Below are positions 8,801-15,849 of a DNA stretch of 21,645 nucleotides, in pieces. The first letter of the stretch is position 1. Every line of letters starts with the position of its first letter. Under the pieces are notes generated by a model, which searched no databases, had not been told where the DNA came from, and worked only from the letters and a program-made list of their open reading frames with translations. This stretch comes from CP2-2F sp034436235 (GTDB lineage: Bacteria > Chloroflexota > Anaerolineae > Aggregatilineales > UBA2796). The DNA lies in the NCBI GenBank assembly GCA_034436235.1, contig DAOTWB010000182.1:1-21645 (forward strand), given 5' to 3'. Position numbers and translations under genes: made by a program.

Positions 8801-11155
8801 GTGCCACAACCATTGCTGCTCAGCGGCATGACCGAGCCGACCACCAACTGGATCGGCGACTATTGGCATACGCCGCCGCCCACTGCCTCTGGTCAAACGG
8901 CGCGCGTGGCGATCTGGGGCTGGCCCGCCGGCTCAAACGTCAATATCCCGACCGTGCCGCCGAACATTGCTCGCGATACCGCCGTCGGCGAGATCAACTT
9001 CGATTACTCACAAGACCTTGAGCAGTTGCCCTATCCTGATGCAGTGACGCAATGGTTTGTGAGCGGCTTGGCGAATCATGAGTGGTACATCATGCGTTGG
9101 CAGCGCCGTTACCGCGTGACGCAGCCCGGCGAGTACATGCTGCGCTTGCGCTTCGCAGGCGGCGCGCGTCTGTACATCAACGATGTCGAACTCACGCCGC
9201 GCGGCGATCTGCCCAAGCCCTACTGGACGGTCGGTGCAGTTGCCACGCAGCCATGGTCGGTCGATCCTGACCTGCGCTCGCACTTCTACACCTACAACTT
9301 CAATAGCGGCGTGGACTACGACATCCGCGTTGAGTACTATCACACGACCACAGCGCAGTCAGGCGATGGCAGGATCGAGTTCAGCATTGCGGCGCGCTCA
9401 TCGGTTGCGCGCACCAGCTCGCTCGGTCAGCCGTACAGCACTTTCCATCGCACCAGCATCATCCTGAACGGCTACTTGAACATCCCTGCCAGCAAAGTGG
9501 GCAACGTGCGCTACGATGAGCGCTTCAGCTTCACTGATGAGGACTACGGCAAGGTCTACTACTCGCTTGACGAAGGCTTCACGTGGGTTGAAGTGACGCC
9601 AATGCGCCGCAGCAACAACAATCCGCAAGGTGGCGGCTGGAGCATTGGCTCGCTGCAAGACTGGGTGGAGACATCGTTCTTGATCACAGACTCAGGCGGC
9701 GGTCAGTTCAGCACGCCACAGCGCGTCTTGCTCAAATTCGAGCTGGACTCGCGGACGAATCCGGCTGTGGATGACGGCTGGTGGCTCGATAACTTCCAGT
9801 TTGTGGCGACCGATACAATCGCCAATGTCGCGCCGAGCTTCACCAGTGCCACGATCAACACGGTAACCAACACACAAGGCTCAACCGTGCCAAACGTGGT
9901 GGATCAACCTGGCGATACGCACACTTTCACTGTGTTAACACAGCCTGTGCGCGGCACGGCAGGTGTCGCGCCGGGCGGCAGCCAATTGATCTACCAGCCG
10001 CCGCCTGAGTGGACAGGCACGGTCAGCTTCACCTATCGCGCTACTGATCAAGGCGGTCTCTCACGAACTGGCACAGCGGTTGTGAACGTGCGCCCGTTCT
10101 TCTTCCGCGGCGTGAATGTCGGCACAGGCAGCTCTACGGCGGTCACTATCAACGGTAATCCTTGGTCAGCGCATGACTCAAGTGTCATTCAAACCGGTAA
10201 CACAAACGGCAACAACACGACGACGCTGACCATCACGCCGCCGCAGGATGCTGACACCACCACAATGTTGCGCTCACATCGGCAAGCGCAACAGAGCAGC
10301 GAGGCGCGCGCCAGTCTGGTCAACGTACCTTCGGGCGTGTACACGCTGTACGTCTGGACTGTGGAGAGCGGGACGACATCGAATACGTTTGACTTAATCC
10401 TCGAAGGGAAGCTAGGCGCTCGCGTTTTGAGTAATTTCAACAGCGGCGCGCAGGGGTCATTCAGACGGCACGGACCGTACACGGTCAAAGTCACTGATGG
10501 AACGCTGGACGTTCACTTCCCTGGCGCCTCAGGAAGACAAGGGCGCATCGCAGGGCTTGAGCTGTGGCGCGGCGCCGACCCTGACATCTGGATGTCAGCC
10601 GATATCGGCGGCGTGGATACAATCGGTAGAGGCTCGACGGCAGTTATCAATCCTAGCACGCTCACCATCAGCGGCTCGGGCTACGATATCTGGGGAACCT
10701 TTGATGAATTCCGTTACGCATGGCGCTTCGAGACGGGCGATCTCGACCTGATCGGGCGTGTCGTCTTCAACGCGCTCTCCACATCGGAGTGGAACAAGGC
10801 GGGCTTGATGATCCGCGATAGCGAGCGCCGAGGCAGCCGACACTTCTCCATCTTCTTCACTTCAGAGCGGCGCGCCTCGACTCAACGTCGGTTGTCGGAA
10901 AATAGCTCAAGCACTAGTAACAGCGTTGACAATGTGAGCGTGACAACGTCTGTGCCAGTCTGGTTCCGCCTGAGCAAGACAGGCAATAACCTGACTGCCT
11001 TCTACTCAAACGACGGTGTGAATTGGACGCAGCTCGGTCCGACCGAGAACATGAACCTAGGCGACTACTTCATGATCGGCTTGGCAGTCACTTCACATCT
11101 CGATGGCGAGTTCGCAATCGCAACCTTCGACAACATCCAAATCATCCGCCGCTAG
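5837..11155 (+). CDS. Giant prepilin-signal surface protein (PA14 / MAM-like / Ig / malectin-like / DUF1349-like mosaic)
   Basis: 1772 residues, with AAGGAG 8 bases before the ATG. The N-terminus reads ARG|QSLVEYTLIVVLVVIAIALA. The Gly13-Gln14 junction, Glu18 at +5 and the hydrophobic helix (19-37) fit a type IV/Flp prepilin signal. Residues about 88-135 are a Thr/Pro-rich 'TNTP' linker. A PA14 domain follows (about 164-298, ALWTVEYFN...). MAM-like / choice-of-anchor beta-sandwich modules end in DGWYIDD-type motifs at residues 426, 597, 762, 933 and 1313. A second PA14-like domain lies between the fourth and fifth (about 1000-1185). Then come an Ig/cadherin-like domain (about 1330-1419, FTYRATDQGG), a malectin-like carbohydrate-binding domain (about 1420-1580) and a C-terminal DUF1349-like concanavalin fold (WNKAGLMIRD...). 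No catalytic domain or C-terminal sorting signal is seen. It is probably an adhesin or pilus-tip-like surface protein. Domain borders are by eye. Confidence 0.85.
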   Translation: MKFSQIRGSAARGQSLVEYTLIVVLVVIAIALALTLVPLENAISNVFDDAIAGVMNGTVTPRSTLSETEFWRLVTEVASITPQTRIAATNTIPAGGQPTNTPTLAPTNTPAPTVTGTPPTPTSTPTQRPPATPVDTEHSYPFYDSGDRLGVWHIGFSNVINQTALWTVEYFNSPTDPNWFPGIPAATEYLFWPEDINRTWSGVPNGSILNPDNWSVRYTATIPLENFRYQIRLTSKSLARLIINGVTVAQITQDTGSVERSVTTDYVGTAGTADVRIEMRDIAGEASIGVTFNRLADRGTCDWQLTNIQPHSPPSQYTDSLGSYAVDSDCHLRLRGYISIPSSATPRLVFWERWSLGTQDTTYVGIRDYDDPNEPWVWVAVNTGANSNMNWKRRVYNLMNFSGRDWRGKKIELAFRVESVDANVSDGWYIDDIAVENDTTRLYTIGFSDPADNPALSLPNWLNECTWQLTTTKKYSGASAWASNPGTNYQNNADCSLTLNGLVDLTAYSMASPESLELSFYSDATLASVTDRVVVEWAPEGSSAWTAMRPFGSTNNYIAQATTAPWRQVSIRLNEQKGTRFQLRFRLISDNDGNTAAGWFIDNIELRERAVSVLGIPFDEPFNDTNRWLLGGSWGLTTGVGAPQRSAPSALADSPGTGVPYSVPSDTIAELNPSINLVGSNKPVLTFWTYWQASSANLYAEISTDEGETWTSVWRKLVGGSGYDDVPVQLAWQRVKVDLSAYNTSVIRLRFRLQAPGGIPDDGWYIDDLRIAEDDTNVYALAAGPLLESFENDDAVLEWFNGGNWRITDEHGRNNTKAWSDSPASNYIKPGRSVLEPRYGIDLRGTSKPTLYFWTRFDLNTNDRLLVEVSRDNGYTWSNVLWDNSSAAVSEWVNLGWHRIQADLTPFIQTQPSDPPVRIRFRLQALNTAPGADGWYIDDFTLYDRALLPNLGQTFADPFNSLSNWVVEGNWTVVPDQFTGWEYQPTAFVPQPLLLSGMTEPTTNWIGDYWHTPPPTASGQTARVAIWGWPAGSNVNIPTVPPNIARDTAVGEINFDYSQDLEQLPYPDAVTQWFVSGLANHEWYIMRWQRRYRVTQPGEYMLRLRFAGGARLYINDVELTPRGDLPKPYWTVGAVATQPWSVDPDLRSHFYTYNFNSGVDYDIRVEYYHTTTAQSGDGRIEFSIAARSSVARTSSLGQPYSTFHRTSIILNGYLNIPASKVGNVRYDERFSFTDEDYGKVYYSLDEGFTWVEVTPMRRSNNNPQGGGWSIGSLQDWVETSFLITDSGGGQFSTPQRVLLKFELDSRTNPAVDDGWWLDNFQFVATDTIANVAPSFTSATINTVTNTQGSTVPNVVDQPGDTHTFTVLTQPVRGTAGVAPGGSQLIYQPPPEWTGTVSFTYRATDQGGLSRTGTAVVNVRPFFFRGVNVGTGSSTAVTINGNPWSAHDSSVIQTGNTNGNNTTTLTITPPQDADTTTMLRSHRQAQQSSEARASLVNVPSGVYTLYVWTVESGTTSNTFDLILEGKLGARVLSNFNSGAQGSFRRHGPYTVKVTDGTLDVHFPGASGRQGRIAGLELWRGADPDIWMSADIGGVDTIGRGSTAVINPSTLTISGSGYDIWGTFDEFRYAWRFETGDLDLIGRVVFNALSTSEWNKAGLMIRDSERRGSRHFSIFFTSERRASTQRRLSENSSSTSNSVDNVSVTTSVPVWFRLSKTGNNLTAFYSNDGVNWTQLGPTENMNLGDYFMIGLAVTSHLDGEFAIATFDNIQIIRR
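6098..6241 (+). repeat. Thr/Pro-rich low-complexity linker
   Basis: This encodes a run of TNTP/TPTPTST-like units between the pilin-like helix and the first PA14 domain. Such linkers are common in Chloroflexi secreted proteins, span the cell wall or surface layer, and are frequent O-glycosylation targets in other systems. Glycosylation here is inference only. Confidence 0.7.
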
Positions 11156-11169
11156 GCGCAACGCCTAGC
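11151..11169 (+). terminator. 8-bp hairpin overlapping the surface-protein stop codon
   Basis: GCTAGGCG (11151-11158) and CGCCTAGC (11162-11169) pair perfectly over a CAA loop. The TAG stop (11153-11155) lies in the 5' arm. It sits 6 bases before a full intrinsic terminator. It may protect the transcript's 3' end or assist termination. Confidence 0.5.
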
Positions 11170-11175
11170 CAGCCA

Positions 11176-11208
11176 TTAGGGCGAGTCTCAGGACTCGCTC
11201 TAATTTTT
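11176..11208 (+). terminator. Intrinsic (rho-independent) terminator of the surface-protein gene
   Basis: TTAGGGCGAGTC (11176-11187) and GACTCGCTCTAA (11192-11203) form a 12-bp stem with a single G-T wobble and a TCAG tetraloop, followed by TTTTT (11204-11208). Stem, loop and T-run are in the right order for the plus strand. It isolates the giant gene from the operon that follows. Confidence 0.9.
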
Positions 11209-11215
11209 AGGGATA

Positions 11216-11229
11216 GCGCAGCGCTGCGC
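11216..11229. repeat. 14-bp perfect palindrome GCGCAGCGCTGCGC
   Basis: A self-complementary 14-mer just after the terminator, before the exchanger gene. It may be a protein-binding site or a chance product of the strong GCGC bias of this DNA. Confidence 0.3.
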
Positions 11230-11289
11230 AGCTTGTTAAGATAAGCGCCTGCTTTCCTCAAGGGCTCGCAAAAGGTGAATGGCGCGCAT

Positions 11290-12246
11290 ATGTTTCTCGA
11301 TGTGATCTGGATCGCAGTCGGTCTGGCAGGTCTGTTTTTTGGCGGCAATTGGCTGGTGAAAGGCGCAGCGCGTCTGGCGCAAACGCTGGGCGTCTCGCCA
11401 ATTGTGATCGGCTTGACGATTGTCGCTTATGGCACGTCCACGCCTGAGCTGCTGGTCAGCTTGCAAGCGGCGCTCACGGGCAACGCCGATATCTCGATGG
11501 GCAACGTGGTCGGCTCGAACATTGCTAACATCGGCTTGATTCTCGGCGCCAGCGCGCTGATCTTTCCGATGGTGGTGCAGCTGCAATTCTTGCGGCGCGA
11601 GATTCCGATCATGATCGGCGTCTCGATCTTGCTCTTCATCCTGGCGCAAGATGGCAGCATTGGCAGCATAGATGGCTTGATCTTTGTGATCGGCGCTGTT
11701 GGCTACACTGCCTTTTCCTATCTGGTCGCCAAGCGCGCAGAGCCTGAACTCGTCCGCCAGACTCAGGAATTCACGGCTGTCATCGCAAAGCCAACCAACA
11801 CGCTGCTCAGCGACCTTCTCTTGGTCGCCGTCGGCATCGTCGTGCTGCTAGTCGGCTCGGATCGGCTCGTCTTCGGCGCAGTCAACATCGCCAATGCGCT
11901 CGGCGTGCCGCAGATCGTGATCGGCATCACGCTCGTAGCAGTCGGCACATCGCTGCCAGAGCTGGCGACGTCGGTTATCGCCGCTTTCAAGCGCGAGAGC
12001 GAGATCGCCATCGGCAACGTGGTTGGCTCGAATATTTTCAACATCTTCGCCATTTTAGGCATCACCAGTCTCTTCACGCCGATCAACGTCAATCCGCGCT
12101 TGCTGCAAGTGGATATATTCGTCATGCTTGGCTTCGCCGTGGCGCTGTTCATCTTCTGCATCAATCGCAGGATCAGCCGTCGGGAAGCGTCAATTCTGTT
12201 GATCGCCTACACCATCTTCACTGTCTACGCTTTTCTGCCGCAATAG
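11290..12246 (+). CDS. CaCA family Na+/Ca2+ (K+-dependent-type) exchanger
   Basis: 318 residues from the ATG at 11290. A GTG at 11275 would add five residues, but MFLDVIWIAVG is the better family-like start, with AGGTGA 11 bases upstream. Two inverted alpha-repeats are clear. Repeat 1 has GLTIVAYGTSTPELLVS and GNVVGSNIANIGLILG (about 41-86). Repeat 2 has GITLVAVGTSLPELATS and GNVVGSNIFNIFAILG (about 212-257). The glutamates in the GTSxPE motifs are the cation ligands in structurally solved exchangers. About ten membrane segments are expected. The YrbG/CaxA branch exchanges Na+ for Ca2+ across the inner membrane. The ion specificity here is inferred. It is first in a tightly spaced six-gene plus-strand run. 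Confidence 0.92.
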   Translation: MFLDVIWIAVGLAGLFFGGNWLVKGAARLAQTLGVSPIVIGLTIVAYGTSTPELLVSLQAALTGNADISMGNVVGSNIANIGLILGASALIFPMVVQLQFLRREIPIMIGVSILLFILAQDGSIGSIDGLIFVIGAVGYTAFSYLVAKRAEPELVRQTQEFTAVIAKPTNTLLSDLLLVAVGIVVLLVGSDRLVFGAVNIANALGVPQIVIGITLVAVGTSLPELATSVIAAFKRESEIAIGNVVGSNIFNIFAILGITSLFTPINVNPRLLQVDIFVMLGFAVALFIFCINRRISRREASILLIAYTIFTVYAFLPQ

Positions 12247-12252
12247 GTGTGT

Positions 12253-12867
12253 ATGTCTGAGCGTTTTCGCTCAACCTCTGAATTTCTGCGGCACGCAACT
12301 CGCAGCTTGACCGCGCACTTCGGACAGCTTGGCGCGCGCCTTGGCTGGCAGCCGAACGCGATCACTGTGCTAGGATTGTTGCCTGCGCTGATCGCGGCGC
12401 TTTTAGCGGCGCAGGCGCAATTCTTGGCGGCAGGGCTTGTGCTGATGCTCGGCGCGCCGCTCGATGCGCTGGATGGCGCAGTGGCGCGCGCCAGCGGTCG
12501 CTCAACGCGCTTCGGCGCGCTGCTCGACTCGACAGTTGATCGCTACGCTGATGCGCTGCTCTTCGGCGGCATTGGCTACGCTTTCGCGCAAACAGGCGAT
12601 CTGCTCGGCGTGTTGCTCGCCTTTGGCGCGCTCAGCGGCGCTTACGCGGTCAGCTATGTGCGCGCACGCGCGGAAGGCTTGCACATCGGTTCGATTCAAG
12701 ATGGTCTCTTCGACCGCGCAGCGCGCTTGATCGTGCTGATTCTCGCGCTGCTGACAGGCTCGGTCGCGCTCGGTTTGCTCATCTTGACCATCGGCGCACA
12801 TCTGACTGCGCTGCAGCGCTTGTGGCTCGCGCATCGCGTTGCGCAAGATGATGAGGCGCAACTATGA
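12253..12867 (+). CDS. CDP-alcohol phosphatidyltransferase family protein
   Basis: 204 residues from the ATG at 12253, which has an overlapping AGGTG; a GTG at 12247, directly after the exchanger stop, is an alternative. The complete CDP-alcohol phosphotransferase signature is present: D71xxDGxxAR (D74, G75, A78, R79), eight residues, G88xxxD92xxxD96. It sits between hydrophobic helices, as in PgsA / inositol-phosphate-type synthases. These enzymes transfer a phosphatidyl group from CDP-diacylglycerol to an alcohol in the inner membrane. Which alcohol (glycerol-3-phosphate, inositol-phosphate or another) cannot be read safely. The stop overlaps the start of lgt as ATGA, indicating translational coupling. 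The class is well supported but not the substrate. Confidence 0.9.
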   Translation: MSERFRSTSEFLRHATRSLTAHFGQLGARLGWQPNAITVLGLLPALIAALLAAQAQFLAAGLVLMLGAPLDALDGAVARASGRSTRFGALLDSTVDRYADALLFGGIGYAFAQTGDLLGVLLAFGALSGAYAVSYVRARAEGLHIGSIQDGLFDRAARLIVLILALLTGSVALGLLILTIGAHLTALQRLWLAHRVAQDDEAQL

Positions 12868-13652
12868 GCGGACAGCCGCTTTATGGCGCGATCATCGTGT
12901 TGGCGACGTGGATAGGCATGGAGACGGCTGCGCGACTCGCCAAGCGACGCGGTTTATCGGCTGAGCATGTCTGGCGCGCCATGCTCGTGATCGCGCCATG
13001 CGCCTTGATCGGCGCGCGCTTGTGGTTCATCCTGCTGCCGCCGCAATCCGTGGTAGCGACAGGGCGCACGACGCAGTGGTTGATCGCCAATTTCTTCGAG
13101 CTGAATCAAGGCGGCATAGCGCTGTGGACAGGCGGCTTGGGCATTTTCGGCGCAGTGATCGGCGGCAGCGCAGCGCTGTGGTGGTATGCGCGGCGTCACA
13201 AACAGCCGCTCGGCGCGTGGCTCGAGATCGCGGCGATCGCGCTCGCTGTCGGGCAGACGCTCGGACGTTTGGCGAACGGTTTGAACGGCGAGCATCACGG
13301 CGTGCCGACCGACTTGCCATTCGGCGTCTTGATCGGCGAGACGGCGCGCATCGGCATATATGGCGACCTGCAACGCTTTCCGTTGACGACGCGCTTCCAT
13401 CCTGTCTGGCTCTACGAGATGCTGTTGACAGGCGCGCTCGCGCTCTGCTTGTGGCGCGTCTGGCGGCGCAAAACAACTCACAACGGTAATCTGGCGTTGT
13501 GGTATATTTTTTTCTACTGCGGCGGACGCTTTTTTCTAGAAGGACTCAAGGTGAATGTGCCGCGCATTGGTGAGGCGAATGCAATGCAGGTCGTCTGTGC
13601 GTTGTGCGCGGCAGGCGCTGCGCTCGCGCTGGAGCGCCGCACATCGGCATAG
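12864..13652 (+). CDS. lgt: Prolipoprotein diacylglyceryl transferase (Lgt)
   Basis: 262 residues, usual for the family. Lgt moves a diacylglyceryl group from phosphatidylglycerol to the lipobox cysteine of prolipoproteins in the inner membrane. Recognisable blocks are IGARLWFI, GGLGIFGAVIGG, the signature GQTLGRLANGLNGEHHG (R135, N138), HPVWLYE and GRFFLEGLK (R222, E226). R135, N138, R222 and E226 correspond to key residues of E. coli Lgt (R143, N146, R239, E243). The position of E. coli His103 is Phe95 here; some other phyla also have an aromatic residue there, so this need not mean loss of activity. The start overlaps the phosphatidyltransferase stop (ATGA). Coupling a phospholipid synthase to the enzyme that consumes phosphatidylglycerol is metabolically sensible. 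Confidence 0.92.
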   Translation: MSGQPLYGAIIVLATWIGMETAARLAKRRGLSAEHVWRAMLVIAPCALIGARLWFILLPPQSVVATGRTTQWLIANFFELNQGGIALWTGGLGIFGAVIGGSAALWWYARRHKQPLGAWLEIAAIALAVGQTLGRLANGLNGEHHGVPTDLPFGVLIGETARIGIYGDLQRFPLTTRFHPVWLYEMLLTGALALCLWRVWRRKTTHNGNLALWYIFFYCGGRFFLEGLKVNVPRIGEANAMQVVCALCAAGAALALERRTSA

Positions 13653-13669
13653 CGCAAAAGGAGATTTTC

Positions 13670-15058
13670 ATGCAGATTCTTTTCAAGAATGGCACACTGA
13701 TCACGGCTGAAGGCGCTTACCGCGCCGATCTGCTGATCGCAGACGGCAAAATTGCGCAGATCGCCGCGCAAATCGCGCCGACGGCAGCGACTGAGGTCGT
13801 AGATTGCGCGGATCGTTGGCTGCTGCCTGGCGGCGTGGATGTACATACGCACTTCGATCTGCCCGTCAGCGGCACGCGCAGCAGCGATGATTTTTTCAGC
13901 GGCGGACGCGCCGCAGCCTTTGGCGGCACGACGACGCACATTGATTTCGCCATTCAGAGCAAAAGCGGAACATTGCGCGCCGCCTACGACACATGGCGCG
14001 CTAAGGCTGAAGGACGCGCCGTGATTGACTATGGGCTGCACATGACCATCGTGGATTTGAATGAAGCGGTGGAAGATGAGATCGCGCATGTGCGCGATCT
14101 CGGCATCACCAGCTTGAAATTGCTGATGGCTTACAAGGGCAGCGTGATGGTGGACGATGCCACGCTCTTCCGCGTGATGCAGCTTGCCGCTGAGCATGAC
14201 TTGCTGGTGATGACGCATTGCGAGAACGGCGACGCCATTGCGCAGCTGCAGGCTGATTTCATGGCGCAGGGCAAGGTCGCGCCGCGCTACCACGCCTTGA
14301 GCCGTCCCGCCATTTTAGAGGCAGAGGCGACCGCGCGCGCTTTGGCGTTAGCGGAAGTGGCAGGTTGCGCGCTGTATGTGGTGCATATCACTTGCGAAGG
14401 CGCGGTCGAGGCGCTGCGCAGCGCGCGCAAACGCGGCGTGCGCGCTATGGGCGAGACCTGCATCCAGTACTTGTACTTGACGGCTGAGGCGCTCGATCAG
14501 CCTGACTTTGAAGGCGCGAAGTACGTCTGCTCGCCGCCGTTGCGCACTGCGCACGATGTGAACGTCTTGCGCGCTGCGCTCAGGGACGGCACGTTGCAAG
14601 CGCTCAGCACGGATCACTGTCCGTTCTGGTTCGCAGGCGGCGAGTCAGGTCGTTTGGCGGGCAAGGAACTTGGACGCGGCGCCTTCACCAAGATTCCAAA
14701 CGGCGTGCCATCGGTTGAGGAACGGCTGAAGCTGAGCGCTGGGCTGCTGGAAGCATCGCGCTGGGTAGCTGTGAATTGCACGCAGCCTGCGCGCATTTTC
14801 GGTTTGTATCCGCGCAAAGGCGCGCTCGCGATCGGCGCCGATGCTGACTTAGTCGTCTGGAATCCACACAAGGAAGGCGTGATCAGTGCGCAGACTCATC
14901 ATATGCAGGTGGATTACAGCGTCTTCGAAGGCTTGACCTATCGCGGCGCGCCTGAGCGAGTCTACTTGCGCGGCAAGCTGATCGTGCTGGGCGAAGAATG
15001 GCTTGGCGAAGCAGGACAAGGCGAGTATTTGCAGCGCAACACGAGCGCATGGCTCTAG
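13670..15058 (+). CDS. hydA: Dihydropyrimidinase / D-hydantoinase
   Basis: 462 residues from the ATG at 13670, fixed by AAAAGGAG at 13656-13663. The frame is open further upstream, inside lgt, but that extension is not family-like. It belongs to the cyclic amidohydrolase branch of the amidohydrolase superfamily, which opens dihydropyrimidines or 5-substituted hydantoins to N-carbamoyl amino acids. The dinuclear metal site is complete: HTH (H59, H61), carbamylated lysine K150 in SLKLLMAYKG, H183 in THCEN, H239 in VVHIT, and D315 in STDHCPF. Y155 is the usual transition-state tyrosine. These positions nearly coincide with characterised D-hydantoinases. The gene lies 17 bases after lgt and 35 before azlC. 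Whether the true substrate is dihydrouracil or a hydantoin is open. Confidence 0.93.
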   Translation: MQILFKNGTLITAEGAYRADLLIADGKIAQIAAQIAPTAATEVVDCADRWLLPGGVDVHTHFDLPVSGTRSSDDFFSGGRAAAFGGTTTHIDFAIQSKSGTLRAAYDTWRAKAEGRAVIDYGLHMTIVDLNEAVEDEIAHVRDLGITSLKLLMAYKGSVMVDDATLFRVMQLAAEHDLLVMTHCENGDAIAQLQADFMAQGKVAPRYHALSRPAILEAEATARALALAEVAGCALYVVHITCEGAVEALRSARKRGVRAMGETCIQYLYLTAEALDQPDFEGAKYVCSPPLRTAHDVNVLRAALRDGTLQALSTDHCPFWFAGGESGRLAGKELGRGAFTKIPNGVPSVEERLKLSAGLLEASRWVAVNCTQPARIFGLYPRKGALAIGADADLVVWNPHKEGVISAQTHHMQVDYSVFEGLTYRGAPERVYLRGKLIVLGEEWLGEAGQGEYLQRNTSAWL

Positions 15059-15093
15059 CGTGTGCCGCTCGACCGAATAGAAAGAAACTTTTT

Positions 15094-15849
15094 ATGAACA
15101 GACAGCATCTCACGCGCCGCGCTGAATTTCTGCGCGGTATGCGCGATACAGTGCCGCTCGTGATCGGCGCCATTCCGTTCGGCATCATCTTCGGCGCGGT
15201 CGCCGTCAGCGGCGGCGTGGTGGCGGAAGGCGAGACGGCGCAGCAGCTCTCGCCGTTGGCTGTGCAGAGCCTGTCGCTCTTCGTGTACGCGGGCGCGTCG
15301 CAATTCATCGCCGCTGAGCTGGTGCGCAACTCAGCGGCTGTGCTAGTGGTCATTTTCACCACGCTGATCGTGAATTTGCGCCATGCGCTGTACAGCGCCA
15401 GTCTCGCGCCGTACCTGCACGGTTTTCCGCAGCGCTGGCTGCTGCCGCTCGGCTTCACGCTGACGGATGAGACGTTCGTGGTCTCGATTGCGCGCTATCA
15501 GCAACCTGATCCTTCGCCGTACAAGCACTGGTATCAGGCAGGCTCAGCTGTGCTGATGTACTGCAGTTGGCAGCTCTGCACGCTGATAGGCATCACGGCA
15601 GGACGCGCTGTGCCAGCTGAGCAGGTAGCGCGGCTCGGCTTGAGCTTCGCCGCCACAGTCGCGTTCATCGGCATGTTGATTCCGTTGCTCCGCAGCCGCG
15701 CTCTTGTCCTCTCAGCTGTGGCAGCAGGCGCGGCGTCAGTGATCTTCTACAGTTTGCCGAGTCGTCTTGGCTTGTTGGTCGCGGCAGTGATCGGCATCGC
15801 GGTCGGCATGTTGGCAGAGCGCGTCAAGGCGGAAACGACACATGGATAG
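15094..15849 (+). CDS. azlC: AzlC family branched-chain amino acid exporter, large subunit
   Basis: 251 residues from the ATG at 15094. Only a weak purine-rich AGAAAGAAA precedes it. The N-terminus (FLRGMRDTVPLVIGAIPFGIIFGAVAVSGG) and the SLSLFVYAGASQFIAAELV and LIVNLRHALYSASLAPYL blocks are typical of AzlC/YgaZ. GFTLTDETFVVS follows, and several membrane segments run to the end. AzlC works with AzlD as a two-part exporter for valine-like or other hydrophobic amino acids and analogues. The downstream azlD gene overlaps it by 8 bases. Placement after a hydantoinase suggests handling of amino acids or derivatives, which is inference. Confidence 0.92.
   Translation: MNRQHLTRRAEFLRGMRDTVPLVIGAIPFGIIFGAVAVSGGVVAEGETAQQLSPLAVQSLSLFVYAGASQFIAAELVRNSAAVLVVIFTTLIVNLRHALYSASLAPYLHGFPQRWLLPLGFTLTDETFVVSIARYQQPDPSPYKHWYQAGSAVLMYCSWQLCTLIGITAGRAVPAEQVARLGLSFAATVAFIGMLIPLLRSRALVLSAVAAGAASVIFYSLPSRLGLLVAAVIGIAVGMLAERVKAETTHG

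Noticed and set aside
12998..13489. Long Arg/Asp-rich frames on both strands across lgt
   Set aside because: Typical GC-rich shadows; lgt itself has all family motifs in its own frame.
13604..13669. Upstream extension of the hydantoinase frame into lgt
   Set aside because: AAAAGGAG six bases before the ATG at 13670 and the family-like MQILFKNG start fix the shorter form.
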